DNA of 64,000 nucleotides from Aureobasidium sp. EXF-3400 (lineage: Eukaryota > Ascomycota > Dothideomycetes > Dothideales > Saccotheciaceae). Made by a program: the position numbers and the translations under genes. The DNA lies in contig SWBL01000032.1 in assembly GCA_024195585.1 (NCBI GenBank), positions 1 to 64,000 on the forward strand, read 5' to 3'. Below, one piece after another: positions 44,277 to 55,900 of this stretch (positions within the stretch are counted from its first letter, which is position 1; the number at the start of each line of letters is the position of its first letter). A model generated the notes under the pieces. That model ran no database searches. It saw nothing but the letters and a program-made list of their open reading frames with translations, and had not been told where the DNA came from.

Positions 44277-44781
44277 AGATAGCGCCGAATGCGGGTGCAC
44301 ATGGAGAAGAGCACTTGAGATACAAATCATGCGGTTTTCCATGACCGTCACGACCTGAGAGATACCTGAGAGCTTATGCTTATTACTGCTGGACTTGACT
44401 TTTGAACAAGCCCTTTCAATTGAACCTTCATCAATGCCACGTTAGCCTTTCGATTCTCACTTCTTAGATGTCTTGTGTAGACTGTAGTTATTCTAATTTC
44501 GAGCATTTGTTTCAGGTTGACTTTATGTTATATGTTGACAGGGCGTCAGGGACCAGAAGCCTCCCGCAAATCAAACGTCGCATTTGCAGAATGGCCAGAA
44601 GCGGCTTCGGCCCTGAGTGTGGGGGAGAGATGACGGGATGACTTACCGGGTCAAAGGGAAGTGGAGGTGTTCATTCTACAGACAAAACAGTATCGCATGT
44701 CAGTGATAGAGGCTACTTACTCAAAGAATTGACCGAGTCTACAGCAATACATATCAAGTCGAGCAAACAGGACATTCAAAC
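44277..44781. other. Intergenic
   Basis: 505 bp: calmodulin 3' region and isochorismatase promoter. No gene seen. Confidence 0.5.
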
Positions 44782-45508
44782 ATGGCTGCCACCCGAAGAC
44801 TTGGTACTTACAATATGTGTCCAACTAGCAGTATCCATTCATACTAACACTTATACAGTCAAACCGGCTCTTTTGTAAGATCATCAATGTTGCTTGATCA
44901 TACTCTAGTGTGCTATCGCTCACCTTGCGGACAGCATATGCGATCTTCAAGAGAAGTTTCGCTCAGCCATCTATGAGTATGGACGTGTGATCAGCACGAC
45001 CCAGAAGCTACTCAAGGCCTGCCAGATACTCGACATTCCTGTTTTCGCAACGACTCAACTGCGCTCAAAACTGGGAGAGACATGCAGTGAGCTTGGTTTG
45101 GACAGTCCCGGAGGCATCCAGACTCATGCTCATGTTGACAAGAGTGCTTTCTCCATGTTTGTGCCAGAGATTCGCGACGCTTTCAAGAAGCTTGGTGGTG
45201 AGAAAAGAGAGGTCATCATTGTTGGTATTGAGAGCCATATTTGTGTTACACAGACAACACTTGACTTGCTCAGGGAAGGGCACAAGGTTTACATTATTGC
45301 CGATGCTGTCAGCAGCTGCAACAAGGAGGAAGTCCCAATCGCATTGGCAAGACTGAGAGCCGAAGGCGCTATCGTCACCACTAGCGAGTCGTGGCTCTAC
45401 GAATGCATGGGCGATGCTTCGGTTGCAGAGTTCAAGCAAATCGCAGGTTTGGTCAAGGAATACAATTCCAAGACGAAGGAGGGTCTTCAGGCTTTGTGCA
45501 GATTCTAG
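44782..45508 (+). CDS. Isochorismatase-family hydrolase (ISOC1/2-like)
   Basis: 208 aa from three exons (44782-44818, a 16-nt exon at 44859-44874, and 44935-45508). The cysteine-hydrolase fold is shown by FICDLQEKFRSAIYEY (catalytic Asp), VDKSAFSMF (Lys) and VIIVGIESHICVTQTTLDLL (nucleophilic Cys). This set and the length fit the ISOC1/ISOC2 and YcaC branch rather than nicotinamidase. The substrate is unknown. The first donor (gtccaa) is weak and was chosen because it is the one that keeps the frame into PALFICDL. A different 5' exon is possible. Confidence 0.82.
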
Positions 45509-46579
45509 AGGTTAATCACAGTAAATTGATAAGTTCCGGCAAGCGCGCGAGTTACAAGTTCAATGTAGCATCTATTGTGCAGAACGGTGTGATTGCGAAC
45601 ATGATAGGCCAGGCTGGATAGCAATATTTGAGTCTCTCGTATTCCGGTGCTCTCGGTTGGTGTAATGGCTTCCATGTTCTTTGTCTTACACGAGTGCAGC
45701 ATTTGGAAAGAGACCTCGGTCCTTCAGCCTTGCTTTCTAACCCAACTGCTGCTAACCGATCAGGAGATGCACGAGAAGACGGCACAGGCACAAGATAACC
45801 GAAACAGAGGACGCGAATGGTCCGGAAAGGATTGCCGTTCGTTAGAAAAAAGAATTCGGATCAAGGTCACAAATACATGGAAATTCAATGACCGATTTAT
45901 GCGAGTCGAGTAGGAGAGGAGGCCCGAGCGCCCTCTGATGATGATGTTTCAGGGCCTGTGAATGAATAGAGCAAGAGAAACAAGTGAACAAGTGCCTCTT
46001 CGTCTTGTAAACAAGCGAGAAGAAGCGTCATATCGGTCGTTGCAATACACGGTCGATTGCTGCCAGGAACTGCGCAGTGCAAAGCAGGGGGTTGCATAAG
46101 AGACGATCCCGACGTCTTCTCCATCATTCCCTCGTCTAGAAGCACACAAAGCAAAGACAAGGAAACACTTTACCCATCCTGCCTTCCCCATTCACAACGC
46201 CCACCTCGGCCGCCACTTCCTGGTTTGCTCCGCCCGTCTATCGACCCTCTGGTTTGCATAGTCGTTTGCTCTTGTTCCTGCATTTCTCAAAACCAGCGCC
46301 CGCAGAAGCCCGTGTTTGAAAGAGACAAAGGGAATCCAAGGACATTGGACCGGGTGTGCCACAAGCGCCGCCGTCGACCAGATCGCTCACGCAGCTGCAA
46401 CCCTCTCGAATATTCTCGCATACGTTCTGACCATCTCCTCTGCGCTCAGCTGGTCTGCCGACACATCGATCCCTGTTCGCTGTCGCCGTACCAGCAACAT
46501 CCCCGTGGCATATTGATCTAGTCTTCCGAAGTTCGAGCATGAGGATTACCTGCAAGACCAACCCCGTTGGAACATCTTC
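45509..46579. other. Intergenic, upstream of the Cid1-like gene
   Basis: 1.1 kb, with no conserved open frame. The last 400 bp is pyrimidine-rich on the + strand, fitting a long 5' leader of the next gene, and contains short upstream open frames. Confidence 0.45.
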
Positions 46580-49500
46580 ATGACGTCTAGTCATACCCCA
46601 AACATGGCGGCTGCTTCGTTCGCCCAGAGACGTTCGACAACTTCTCAGCAATCAAATTCCGTACCCTCCACGCCGCATCAACATCCGCGAGACCTTCGAT
46701 TCCGTTCACGATCGCCTTCTCCCAGCAAGACGCTAGGCCACAATTCTCCTCATTCAGCAGTCCCCGGTTCTACCGGTACTCCCATCGTAGCGAAACCGAC
46801 GCAAGAGTTTTGTAGATTCGAGGCCGGCCCTGAGTACAGAACACGGCGAATTCCATATCTTGAAGGTGGCGATGTCCCGTTACCGCCGCCAACAGAAGAG
46901 CCCAAGGTGGTTCTCGATCCAGAGCAGGATGAAAAACTGAGTGGCGATATGAGAGAACTCTACGGTCGATTATTGCCTACAGAAGAGAGCGAAGAAAGAA
47001 GACGGAAACTCGTCCAGAAATTAGAGGACATCTTGAACGGGGAATGGCCCGGCAATGAGATAAGAGTCAATGTGTTTGGATCCTCAGGGAACCTGCTCAG
47101 CTCGAACGACTCTGATGGTGCGTGTTTTCATGCTCGGCTCTGTTCGTCATGCGCTGATTGTTGCTCATAGTTGATGTTTGTGTAACCACACCCTTGAAAG
47201 CGCTCGAGTCTATGCACACCTTGGCTGCTGTTTTGCATCGACGTAAGTAGCTCCGGGCATTGTTTTTGTCGTACTCTTAGGCTTACCTTTGACAGATGGC
47301 ATGCAAAACGTTGTCTGCAGAGCAGGCGCAAAGGTTCCGATCGTCAAAATGTGGGATCCGGAATTGCAATTAGCGTGCGACCTAAACGTCAACAACCCAC
47401 TGGCTCTCGAGAACACGCGCATGATTAAGACATATGTCCAGATCGACGAGCGAGTACGGCCTCTTGCTAAGATCATCAAATACTGGACGAAAAGGAGAAT
47501 ATTGAACGATGCTGGTGCGCGCCCCTGCTTTGGCTGGAAGAAGCCTGTACGCTAATCATTTCTCGCAGCCTTTGGAGGCACTATTAGTTCCTACACATGG
47601 ATATGCATGATTCTCAATTTCTTGCAGACCCGCGACCCACCTATCCTCCCGTCTCTCCAGAAGATGTCCGGTTCTCGCTCCATTCAAGTCAACGGCCAAA
47701 CTTCAGCATTCGCCGATGATCTAGAAGAGCTGCGTGGTTATGGAAAAGACAATCTTGAAAGCTTGGGTCAGCTCATGTTCCACTTCTTTCGATACTACGG
47801 CTATGTCTTCGACTATGGAGAGCATGTGGTGTCGGTAAAAGAAGGAAAGCCGCTTCCACGTAAAGAGAAAGGATGGGACACAAGCAACCACATGGAGAAG
47901 GAGTCGCACAATCGGCTTTGCGTTGAGGAACCATTCAACACGCAACGAAACCTTGGAAATTCAGCCGACAACTACGCTTTTACGGGCATACACAAGGAGA
48001 TTCGAAGAGCATTTGACTTGCTCAAGGATGGCTCTGGTCTTGAAGAGTGTTGCGCGCAGTTCGAGTGGCCTGTTGTGGAGAAGAACATTTTCCAAAGGCC
48101 GCCACCCAAGCCTAAACCTATCCTCACACGAAGTGCTTCTCAGTCTGGAAGGCCAAATAATGGGAACAACCAAGGACGAGGAAACGGGAACGGCGCGAGG
48201 AACAATCGCAATTCGTCTAATCAGCGGACCAATGGTCGTAGATCTTCGAGTGGAACAGCCTATGGTAACCAAAGGATGCCATATGTTATGAGCCCGCCGG
48301 TCGGGATGCCTAACCCTGCAGATTACTTCTCGTCCACAGCCATATCGACTGATCAGCTGCATAACCAACTCTACAAGCAGTATCGCTTCTTACAAGCCCA
48401 GCAGGAAGCTTTGAGAAACCAGCTCCTACAGCAACAGCAAACACAGGTCCAGTTGCAACAAGTTCAGGTTCAGGCGCAAGCTCGTGGTATCGATCTAGGT
48501 ACCTCGCCTCGTTCCCGTCAATTCGCGAACAACATCCCAAGTCCGCACAATGCAAGGACTTTCGACAGCTCCCCTACAACAGCACCACCGCTTTTGCCTG
48601 GGTATCTCTATCATTATCCGGCAAGATATCCTCCGCCCTCACCATTGTCTCAATCAAGAAATACCGAGGACACCATTATTGGTCCTTCTTCTCCTTCACT
48701 ACAGAATGCAACCCCTACTTTGCGCAGAGGGGTACACCGCGGGTCCATCACGGAAGGCACGACTAACGCCTCGGCTCGTTCACAGTCCCAGCCTGGACGC
48801 TCCTACCCCAACCCATTGACTCTGCAAGGTCTTGCTCACCCAGGTTACGATGTGTCCGGAGCTATCGCTACCTCGTATATGTTGCCACGGTCAGTGCAGC
48901 AAATCCCCCAGATGCAGCCAAATGGTCCAGTAAGACAAGCCAATGGCGTGTTCCCTACCGAGACCGCCATGCCTAAGGAATATGTCGGCTACTACGTCGG
49001 GCAGTCTCCCCAGCTTGTTCCTCAGTTCCAGAGTGGCAACTTGGTACAAGTTCCTCAGCTAAGGGATATTGCTCCGCTACCTGACAGACGCATATCTCCT
49101 GAGCTTGGAATGCCTGTTTCTGATGGTATGCGTCATCTGTCTCGTTCGCCTTCACCATTTGCTGGTGGTCGTCGGCACTCAAGCTCGGCTTCTGCCCACC
49201 CTATCGCTGCTTCTCAACCCTTCTCCCCGCAGCCTCTTCAGTCTATTTCAACCCAACCCAGGCCCAATGATAACCAAGGACCTGTTATCGTCAATGGGTC
49301 CAACATGGCAAGCGCGAGACAACGACAGCCATCTATAACGATAGCCTCAACTCCATTGCCTCAGAAGAGCAGTGATGCTACCCCTGATCTGGTCCCAACT
49401 GAGCAGATCCAGCAGATGTCCTTGGATGCGTCCATGTTCCATACCAATGGTCAGCAGCATGACATAGGTGAAGCCGCTCCTAGACATTTCGTCAACCGCA

Positions 49501-50051
49501 CGAATGGACACACAGTCGAGCCCTCGTTGCCAGCTCATGTAGCCCAAAATGTTCCGACACCTGTCTGGAGGCAAAATGCGCCCGACCCCCAAGGAATCTC
49601 GAACCATGCTGCACCTGCCCCGCGAGTCCAAGATACAAATCATGCTTCTTCATCCGGTCTCAGTGATTCCACGCAAGCTGCTTCGCTTCACGCGATTAAC
49701 GGACCGCTTCTCTCACCTGTTGCTGAAATACGTACGCCATCGCCTGCAATTGGTCGAGCAGCCGAATCCTCCAAACCTGGACCTCACCACAAGCTTGCGC
49801 AGAACGTACAGATAGTCAATGGCAAGCACGCAGAAGCGGCTTCCAAGTCTCAAAACGGAAACTCGAACCGCGGCGACGGTGGTAAACACCAAGCTCCTTC
49901 AAACAATGCCAGCAATTCTTGGCAGCAGGCTCCAGCAAGAAAGGGACACAAGAAGAGCAAGTCCAACACAGCGTCTAAAGGCTCACATGCCCCCAAGACT
50001 GGTGGCGGAGAGCCTTTGCCTGCCAACGAAGCCGATCGAAAGGGCGGGTGA
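46580..50051 (+). CDS. Cid1-family nucleotidyltransferase (poly(A)/poly(U) polymerase) with long disordered tail
   Basis: 1103 aa from four exons (46580-47117, 47171-47242, 47296-47514, 47569-50051). The non-canonical poly(A)/terminal uridylyl polymerases add A or U to RNA 3' ends. The catalytic motif is FGSSGNLLSSNDSDVDVCV with D179 and D181, and a third Asp at D232 (LACDLNVNN). RPLAKIIKYWTKRRILNDA and FGGTISSYTWICMILNFLQT are the central domain. The PAP-associated block, YGKDNLESLGQLMFHFFRYY with NLGNSADNYAF and IHKEIRRAFDLL, follows, ending near residue 450. The remaining 650 residues are Gln/Asn/Pro/Ser-rich and disordered. Whether it adds A or U is not readable by eye. The three introns preserve frame exactly. 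Confidence 0.88.
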
Positions 50052-50973
50052 GCGAGCGGCTAGATTGCAGTAAACCTGGTTAATTGGATACCTGGCCCAG
50101 GTTTCTGCTTGCCATTCTCGCTTTGACGTTTTGCTAGAGGCAGATGATGATAACCATCTGCATGATCGAAAGGAGCACTGTTTCACATATCTGGATTTAC
50201 TTCATGTTTTGAGAGGCCACAAAAAATATGAATATAAACGAAAAGGGGGGCGCACCATATGGATTGTGCAACACACCGGAGCAAAAAAAGGCGGGAGCAC
50301 AGGAACATCTTCATGTTTTTCCACAAAGATACCATCGAGCGTTTTCCTTGTCTCTTCATGTCGATTTTCATTTTCATTTTCTTTTTCAGCCATTCTTCCA
50401 TTTCGGCATGGCGTGGGCATGGGGGCTACTATAAATGAGTTTTGCATGGCGCTTTGGCAGAGAAATGCATATGGTATCGAAAGGGTCAAAGCACCATGGG
50501 TTTTCTTCTCTTGCGATGTATAGAACGGGAACCCGGAAGAAGGAAGACACAGATAAAAAGACAAAAATGATCACAAAAAAAGTTGAAATCATCTATCAAG
50601 TACCATATCTGTGACAATGCATGCTTGAACAGTCAGAACAAAGCATGTCTTTTGCTGTTCATGCTTAACAATGGTCACTTTCGCGCCCTCCCTTGTCCGT
50701 CCAGGGCAACTGTGGGGAGCATATGCATCTCTGTCGATCACTGCGACTATGACGTCCCGAATCAACTTCTTCTTCCACCAATAACCTGCCATAGTTGATT
50801 GAGATATACCTTCTGCCATGTAGCATGTACTTCAAACATACCGCGATGGGCGAAAGAATCGTTTACCCCTCATCATGGTAGCAGTGGGAGGAACATGCAT
50901 TCCAGATCATCATCTCATGGCTGAGAAGTATAAGAATCTAACGCTCGCTGCTCTGTAATGCTCATCAGCAACA
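50052..50973. other. Intergenic
   Basis: 922 bp between two + strand genes. It contains T-rich runs (around 50360-50400) and no supported gene. Confidence 0.45.
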
Positions 50974-52143
50974 ATGTCTGGCCTCAGAAGTCTTGTCCTT
51001 GTGTATCTTGCACTCTTGGGAGGCGGGGCCGCCGTACCGATCAAGGCCACTTTCAACTGGCATGACACCAAATATATGTAAGGCTTGGTTAGTGTCTAGA
51101 AGCAAGACTCATGGTTGACCTGTAGCAGGATAGCTTTTGGAGACTCGTACACCTATGTACAAGGCACTGCCGGACGACAGAACTCGAGTTTCATCGGCGA
51201 CCACTTTGACTTTTCTTTCACACAAGATGAACTGTTGAACAACAAGATAGTCCAGAATCAGGTCAGGAAGCCATACAAATCGATTCTGAGTGTTGGATAC
51301 TGATGTGTTCATTTAGACTGCGACTGCTGAAGGAGGACCAAATTGGGTTGAATACCTCACAGGCTGTGGTCTGAAGCCAGGCCTCATCTCACCACTCTCA
51401 TGCAAAACACAGCTCTGGGACTTCGCATTTGGAGGCGCAGATATCTCTACCAAGTAGTAAGTATGCTCTTTTCTCTGCCATTCGTTCAATACTAACGACT
51501 AGCAAACAGCACTCCACGCCATCACAACTACACAGTCATGCTCGAAGAACAAGTCCAGCAATTCCTAACCTATGCTCAACCAGCCCTCTCTAACTTCATC
51601 GATCCAGCAAACACTCTAGTCGCTTTCTGGATCGGCATCAACGATATAGACGACAGCGCAAAGTATACAGTTGACTTTGCAGCTTTCTACGATATACTTA
51701 TCACCACACTGTTTGTGTCTGTCCAGAATGTCTACGATATCGGCTATCGCAACTTCCTCTTTATCAATTTACCTCCTTTGGACCGTACACCAGGAAACCT
51801 CCTCAAGACAACACCTCTCCCTAACACCACAATGATAGATTGGTGGGACAACACCCTTACTTCGCATATCCAAGCTTTCCGCACACAGAATCCAGCAGCC
51901 AATGCTTTCGATTTCGACGCTAATGGTTTTTTAAATGGCGTCTTGGATTTTCCTGACAAGTATGGGATTAAGAATGTTACGGGGTATTGTGAGACTTATG
52001 ATCAACCGTATATTGATATTGAGCCAGAGAGTTATGGCTGCTTGCCTTTGGATGAGTATGCGTGGTTTAATGATGGACATATGACTTCTCATGTCCATGA
52101 GATTTTGGCGAAGGAGGTGAGGCGATTTCTTAAGAAGCAGTAG
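50974..52143 (+). CDS. Secreted SGNH/GDSL esterase (CE16-like)
   Basis: 336 aa from four exons (50974-51077, 51129-51261, 51317-51456, 51510-52143). A signal peptide is clear: GLRSLVLVYLALLGGGAAVP. Block I is IAFGDSYTY, with the nucleophilic Ser. WDFAFGGADIS supplies the Gly of block II, FWIGINDID the Asn of block III, and FNDGHMTSHVHEIL near the C-terminus carries the catalytic Asp and His. Several NxT/NxS sites suggest glycosylation. Fungal homologues in carbohydrate esterase family 16 remove acetyl groups from plant cell wall oligosaccharides; the substrate here is inferred only. No cellulose-binding module is present. Confidence 0.9.
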
Positions 52144-52503
52144 GGTGGAATTGAGGAAGGAATCCAGAACGCTGGTTGTGTTCTTGCTTAATTCGATCAT
52201 CGACTGAAAGAGCGATAGGACGTATGCTCGGAAACATGAAGATGGATTTCTTGTACTCAGTCTGGACTGGACAGCTCGCTGCCGAACTCGGCCCATTTCA
52301 TTGCAAATACGCTGTCAAGGTGACTTCTGATCGACACGAGGCCGACAATCATAAAGAAAATGTTATATGTATGTGTATGTCAAGCACAAATTATGACGTG
52401 CTCATGTACAAGAATAAACCAAATCGCTCAGAACGCCAACCCAATGCTATCTATGTATGAGTATGCTTTCCCAAAACTCCACTAGTTGCAGATGTTGCAG
52501 CAC
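52144..52503. other. Convergent intergenic region
   Basis: 360 bp between stop codons of the esterase and the phosphatase. No gene seen. Confidence 0.5.
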
Positions 52504-53943
52504 TCATTTTCGGTGCTTGCAGTCTACACTAACAATCTCTGCTTGGCCCCAAGCATTCAAGATCATGGCAGTGAGTTGATCGCCGTTGACACAACCACTG
52601 TCAAGGCCCTTGCTCCATCTCTTCAGATTCAGGCCGCGAGGACTGTCATGGCCATATACGACAACAGATGGCTTGGCATGTTTGACCAAGGGTCGGGCTT
52701 CCCCGCTATCGTCTCTGCCGTGCATGTCGTTCCATGATCTCCACCATCCACTGGCTTCTGAAGACTCGGTGGTGAAACCAAACAGCCAAGACCAGAATGT
52801 CGAATGAGTGCGTGCGATACGGTCGTTGTACCATCCCCAGACGCGTTCCCATGGGATGCCCCTCTTGCGATTCTCGCTTGGTACGTGGTTGGTTGGGGAC
52901 ATGGATCTCATGTTCATGACGGAGAAAGGATCTTGTCGAAGGAGAGGAACGGAAGGGACGAGGCCGGCATGTACGACATTGATGTCATCTAGGATCTCGA
53001 AAGTCTTCTTTTGCTTCTTCTTGCCGAGAGTATCTGGGACAGAAGTCGCTGGAGCCGAATGCTTGGCTGAATTCAGTGCGGGTATATGTATGATCAGTGG
53101 GAGCGAACGAAGCCACTTGAGATGGCGCGGTTTGAGGTAGTCAAGAAGAGCCTCTCCTTTAAGTCCAGCACCTCTCGACGCGGCGGAGACATCGGCAGAA
53201 GACTCGTCGTTGGTTTCGGCAGGAGCATCAGTGGAGGTGCGCGAGCTCGCAGCCAACAGAACACGATCTTCGTGATTACCACGTACAGATAGAGCCTCAA
53301 GAGACATCAAAGTGTCTATTACGCCAGGGGAGTCGGGCCCCTTTGCGAGAACGTCGCCGGTCGCAACAATCTTGTCCGTATCCTTGTTAAATGCAACAAC
53401 CTTCAGCAGTTTGAGAAGTTCATTCTTGCAACCGTGTATGTCGCCGATGAAGATCAGACGTCTCTTGCCATCCGGATCGGGTGCACCACCGGGCACATAT
53501 TCGGGTGGTATTTGTTGTAATTGTATGATGCCACTAAGCGGGTCGGGCATCTGATGGCCAAAGGATTCCGGATTGTCGAGACCCTCTTCTATAGCCTGTC
53601 GCTCTCGCCATGCCGGAAGGAGGACGCCATTGCACAGGAAGTACAGAGCGAGGAAAGCGACTATGATGAGGAACATTGCGCGACGGACTTTGCGATTGGC
53701 GCAGAAAGCATGACAGAGGTTGACGAAGGAGGCGTCTGAGTCGAGATCGCAGCAGTGGGTGAGTTCACGGTTGTCGTCGTCTTCGTCCGAGTCCGAGTAA
53801 GAGTCGTAATGCGATCTCTCTAAGCGCTTCTCCTCCTGGCGGTGCCAATTGTTCACAACGCGATCAATAAGAGGTGGGTTGTTAGGATTGTATTGGGAGG
53901 GATGGTACGAGTAGCGGGTGGAAGGATGGGCTGTCGAACTCAT
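52504..53943 (-). CDS. PPN2: Calcineurin-like phosphoesterase, Ppn2-type
   Basis: 479 aa, single exon. The ATG at 53943 is the first in a frame open to 54039. A cytosolic acidic N-terminus is followed by one membrane anchor (about residues 89-109, MFLIIVAFLALYFLCNGVLL) and a lumenal PPP-superfamily domain: GDIHGC (167-172), GDVLAKGPDS, RGNHEDR and a late HDSPRGLN with the metal-binding His. This layout matches yeast Ppn2, a zinc-dependent endopolyphosphatase of the vacuole, and its relatives. Polyphosphate as substrate is inferred. The domain is interrupted by a Ser/Thr/Ala-rich insert after GNHED, common in fungal members. Confidence 0.83.
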   Translation of the reverse strand: MSSTAHPSTRYSYHPSQYNPNNPPLIDRVVNNWHRQEEKRLERSHYDSYSDSDEDDDNRELTHCCDLDSDASFVNLCHAFCANRKVRRAMFLIIVAFLALYFLCNGVLLPAWRERQAIEEGLDNPESFGHQMPDPLSGIIQLQQIPPEYVPGGAPDPDGKRRLIFIGDIHGCKNELLKLLKVVAFNKDTDKIVATGDVLAKGPDSPGVIDTLMSLEALSVRGNHEDRVLLAASSRTSTDAPAETNDESSADVSAASRGAGLKGEALLDYLKPRHLKWLRSLPLIIHIPALNSAKHSAPATSVPDTLGKKKQKKTFEILDDINVVHAGLVPSVPLLRQDPFSVMNMRSMSPTNHVPSENRKRGIPWERVWGWYNDRIARTHSTFWSWLFGFTTESSEASGWWRSWNDMHGRDDSGEARPLVKHAKPSVVVYGHDSPRGLNLKRWSKGLDSGCVNGDQLTAMILNAWGQAEIVSVDCKHRK

Positions 53944-54561
53944 GGCCGCGTCATAGGATGAACCATGAAGTCTAAATAAATGTCGCAAAGCAATATAAAA
54001 CAAGCACAAAGGCGAATACAGAGCAAGTCGTAGGGTCAAGGAGGGTTGATGAAAGCCTCCTCAGGGCTGCAGCGAGCAGGGCGGAAATCGATCACGGACA
54101 ATTTATTCTTTTGCCCATCGAGCAGATGAAAGGAGGATTGCTTGCCAAGACGCGCGGCATCTCTGGGCGACGTGCTCTGTCGGGTGGCTCAGAGTGACAG
54201 CAGGGAACAGAGCGAAACTCTGATCCCATAGAGCAAGCACATTCAGAGGTACTGGGCTGTCATGCCGGCAACCTTATCGAGCAGGGAAATGCGGCACATG
54301 GAGTGGGCTAAGACAGGTGCAGCCATCAGAGTACACCATCATCTTCAAGTCAGGAAAGCGTCCATTGCGAGTCGATGAGATGACTGCTTTCTCTATTTCC
54401 AGCAATTGTTGTTGTTGCTACATGTGTGACGAGGACCTTCGTGCTTGCCTTCAAAGCTGTGTGGATAGATACTGCCAGACTATCGACTTTGAAGACAACA
54501 CGACCATCTTCTTCTGCCAACCATCATCATATCATTCATCGACCACCTGCAACATCTCGCT
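53944..54561. other. Divergent intergenic region
   Basis: 618 bp upstream of both the phosphatase and the LURP-like gene. An open frame at 54317-54565 is Cys-rich and has an ATG, but it overlaps the next start and shows no family-like pattern. Confidence 0.45.
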
Positions 54562-55423
54562 ATGAACGCGGCTCCTACAAACATTACCTACTATGTCACC
54601 CAGAGTCCACCCATCATAATTCCTGCACCTCTCAATCCTCTTTCGTCACCCATCGGTATCTTCTCTTCCTGTATTGCGACTTCATCAGCGACGCTGCTTC
54701 TTACGATAGTGAACAAGAAGTTAGACACCGGTAAATAGGAGGCAGGCGTTCTGATTCCAGGTCTTTACACTTCGGCCGGACCTGAAAGCAACCTCCTTAC
54801 ACTTGGCCCGATTTCCTGGTGGCGACGGCCATCCAAGCTGGTCGTCAAAGACGTCCAAGGCCGTGTCGTATTCCGTCTGAAACACAACATAACAAAATTC
54901 AGAGGCTTGGCGAAGGGATGCAAATGGCAGATCCAAGTGCCTGACGGTACTGACTACAGATTAGTTGGTTCTTCCAACTCCTCAAAGAGCAGAACGTGGA
55001 GCACGGGGATCGACTTGAGCATCGAAAATCTGGCTGGGGATGGCAGTCCAGTCACCATCCACATACATCAACCAAGAAACGACTTGGACCAGTATCACGT
55101 TACTGTAAATGGTGTTCTTGTTGCGAGAGCCGCGAGGTTCAAAGCCGGAGCCCAGACCAAATTTTCAAGTTGGCAAATTGAGGTTGCCAAAGGATTCGAT
55201 CTGGCTTTGGTATGTTGCACTTGCCTTCGAGTGGATATCAAACAAAGATCAATATTATACGAACATCATGTTGACCTTCTGACAGGCTTTTGTCATAGGC
55301 AGAATACTGGCCTGGCACCCGTTGACAAGGAGCTGGATCAAGAAGGAAATCAGACATTCGGATGATTACAAGGCTCAAAAGGTGCGCCAACATGGAGCCT
55401 TAGCACACATGGCGCTAATGTAA
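54562..55423 (+). CDS. LURP-one/tubby C-terminal-like protein
   Basis: 226 aa from three exons (54562-54655, 54761-55209, 55286-55423). The domain is a 12-stranded barrel family (LURP-one-related, DUF567, akin to tubby and scramblase). Supporting blocks are LTLGPISWWRRPSKLVVKD, GRVVFRLKHNITKFRG, CKWQIQVPDGTDY, YHVTVNGVLVARAARF and SWQIEVAKGFDLALAFVIGR. No signal peptide or membrane helix is present. Fungal members are abundant but uncharacterised; lipid binding is a guess from the fold. A GTAAGT overlaps the stop at 55421, so the gene could splice on to a further exon; the simple stop is reported. Confidence 0.75.
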
Positions 55424-55900
55424 GTTCAGGCAGCTGCGGGAGCATCGGCTTGTACCTAGAAACGTGATACGAGCCCAATCTGGTCAGTTGGATCAAGGCA
55501 TCTTCACACGATGCACGCGTTACTCACAGCCAATATCAAGTCTAAATTCTCTCATAAAGCCATACTTAGCATTGGGACATAGAATTACATTACTGCTTGA
55601 CACCAGAGGTGTGGTTACAAAAAGTCGATGAAGCAGCGTCTTTTAATGTGTACAATCTCGACTTGCTAAGTATTCTGTATACATGGATGTATACGACGGT
55701 CCTTGATACAAAGAAACTTCACCAGCCATGAGATTGCAACACTGTTACAGTCACCAACCAGTGGGCTGAAGTCTGTCAAACTTGGGACAAGAGCAATTGT
55801 AGCAAAGTAATGTCGTCTATTCATGAAGATCTATGGTAATCTAGACTCTATCAAAATGTCTAGTGGTATCTCGGGAATCAAAAAACTTCAAAGGGTATAT
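55424..55900. other. Convergent intergenic region
   Basis: 477 bp; see the LURP-like entry for a possible extra exon. Otherwise nothing recognised. Confidence 0.45.

Noticed and set aside
54317..54565. 82-codon Cys-rich open frame before the LURP-like gene
   Set aside because: It overlaps the next gene's start, has no signal peptide or conserved cysteine spacing, and lies in a promoter region.
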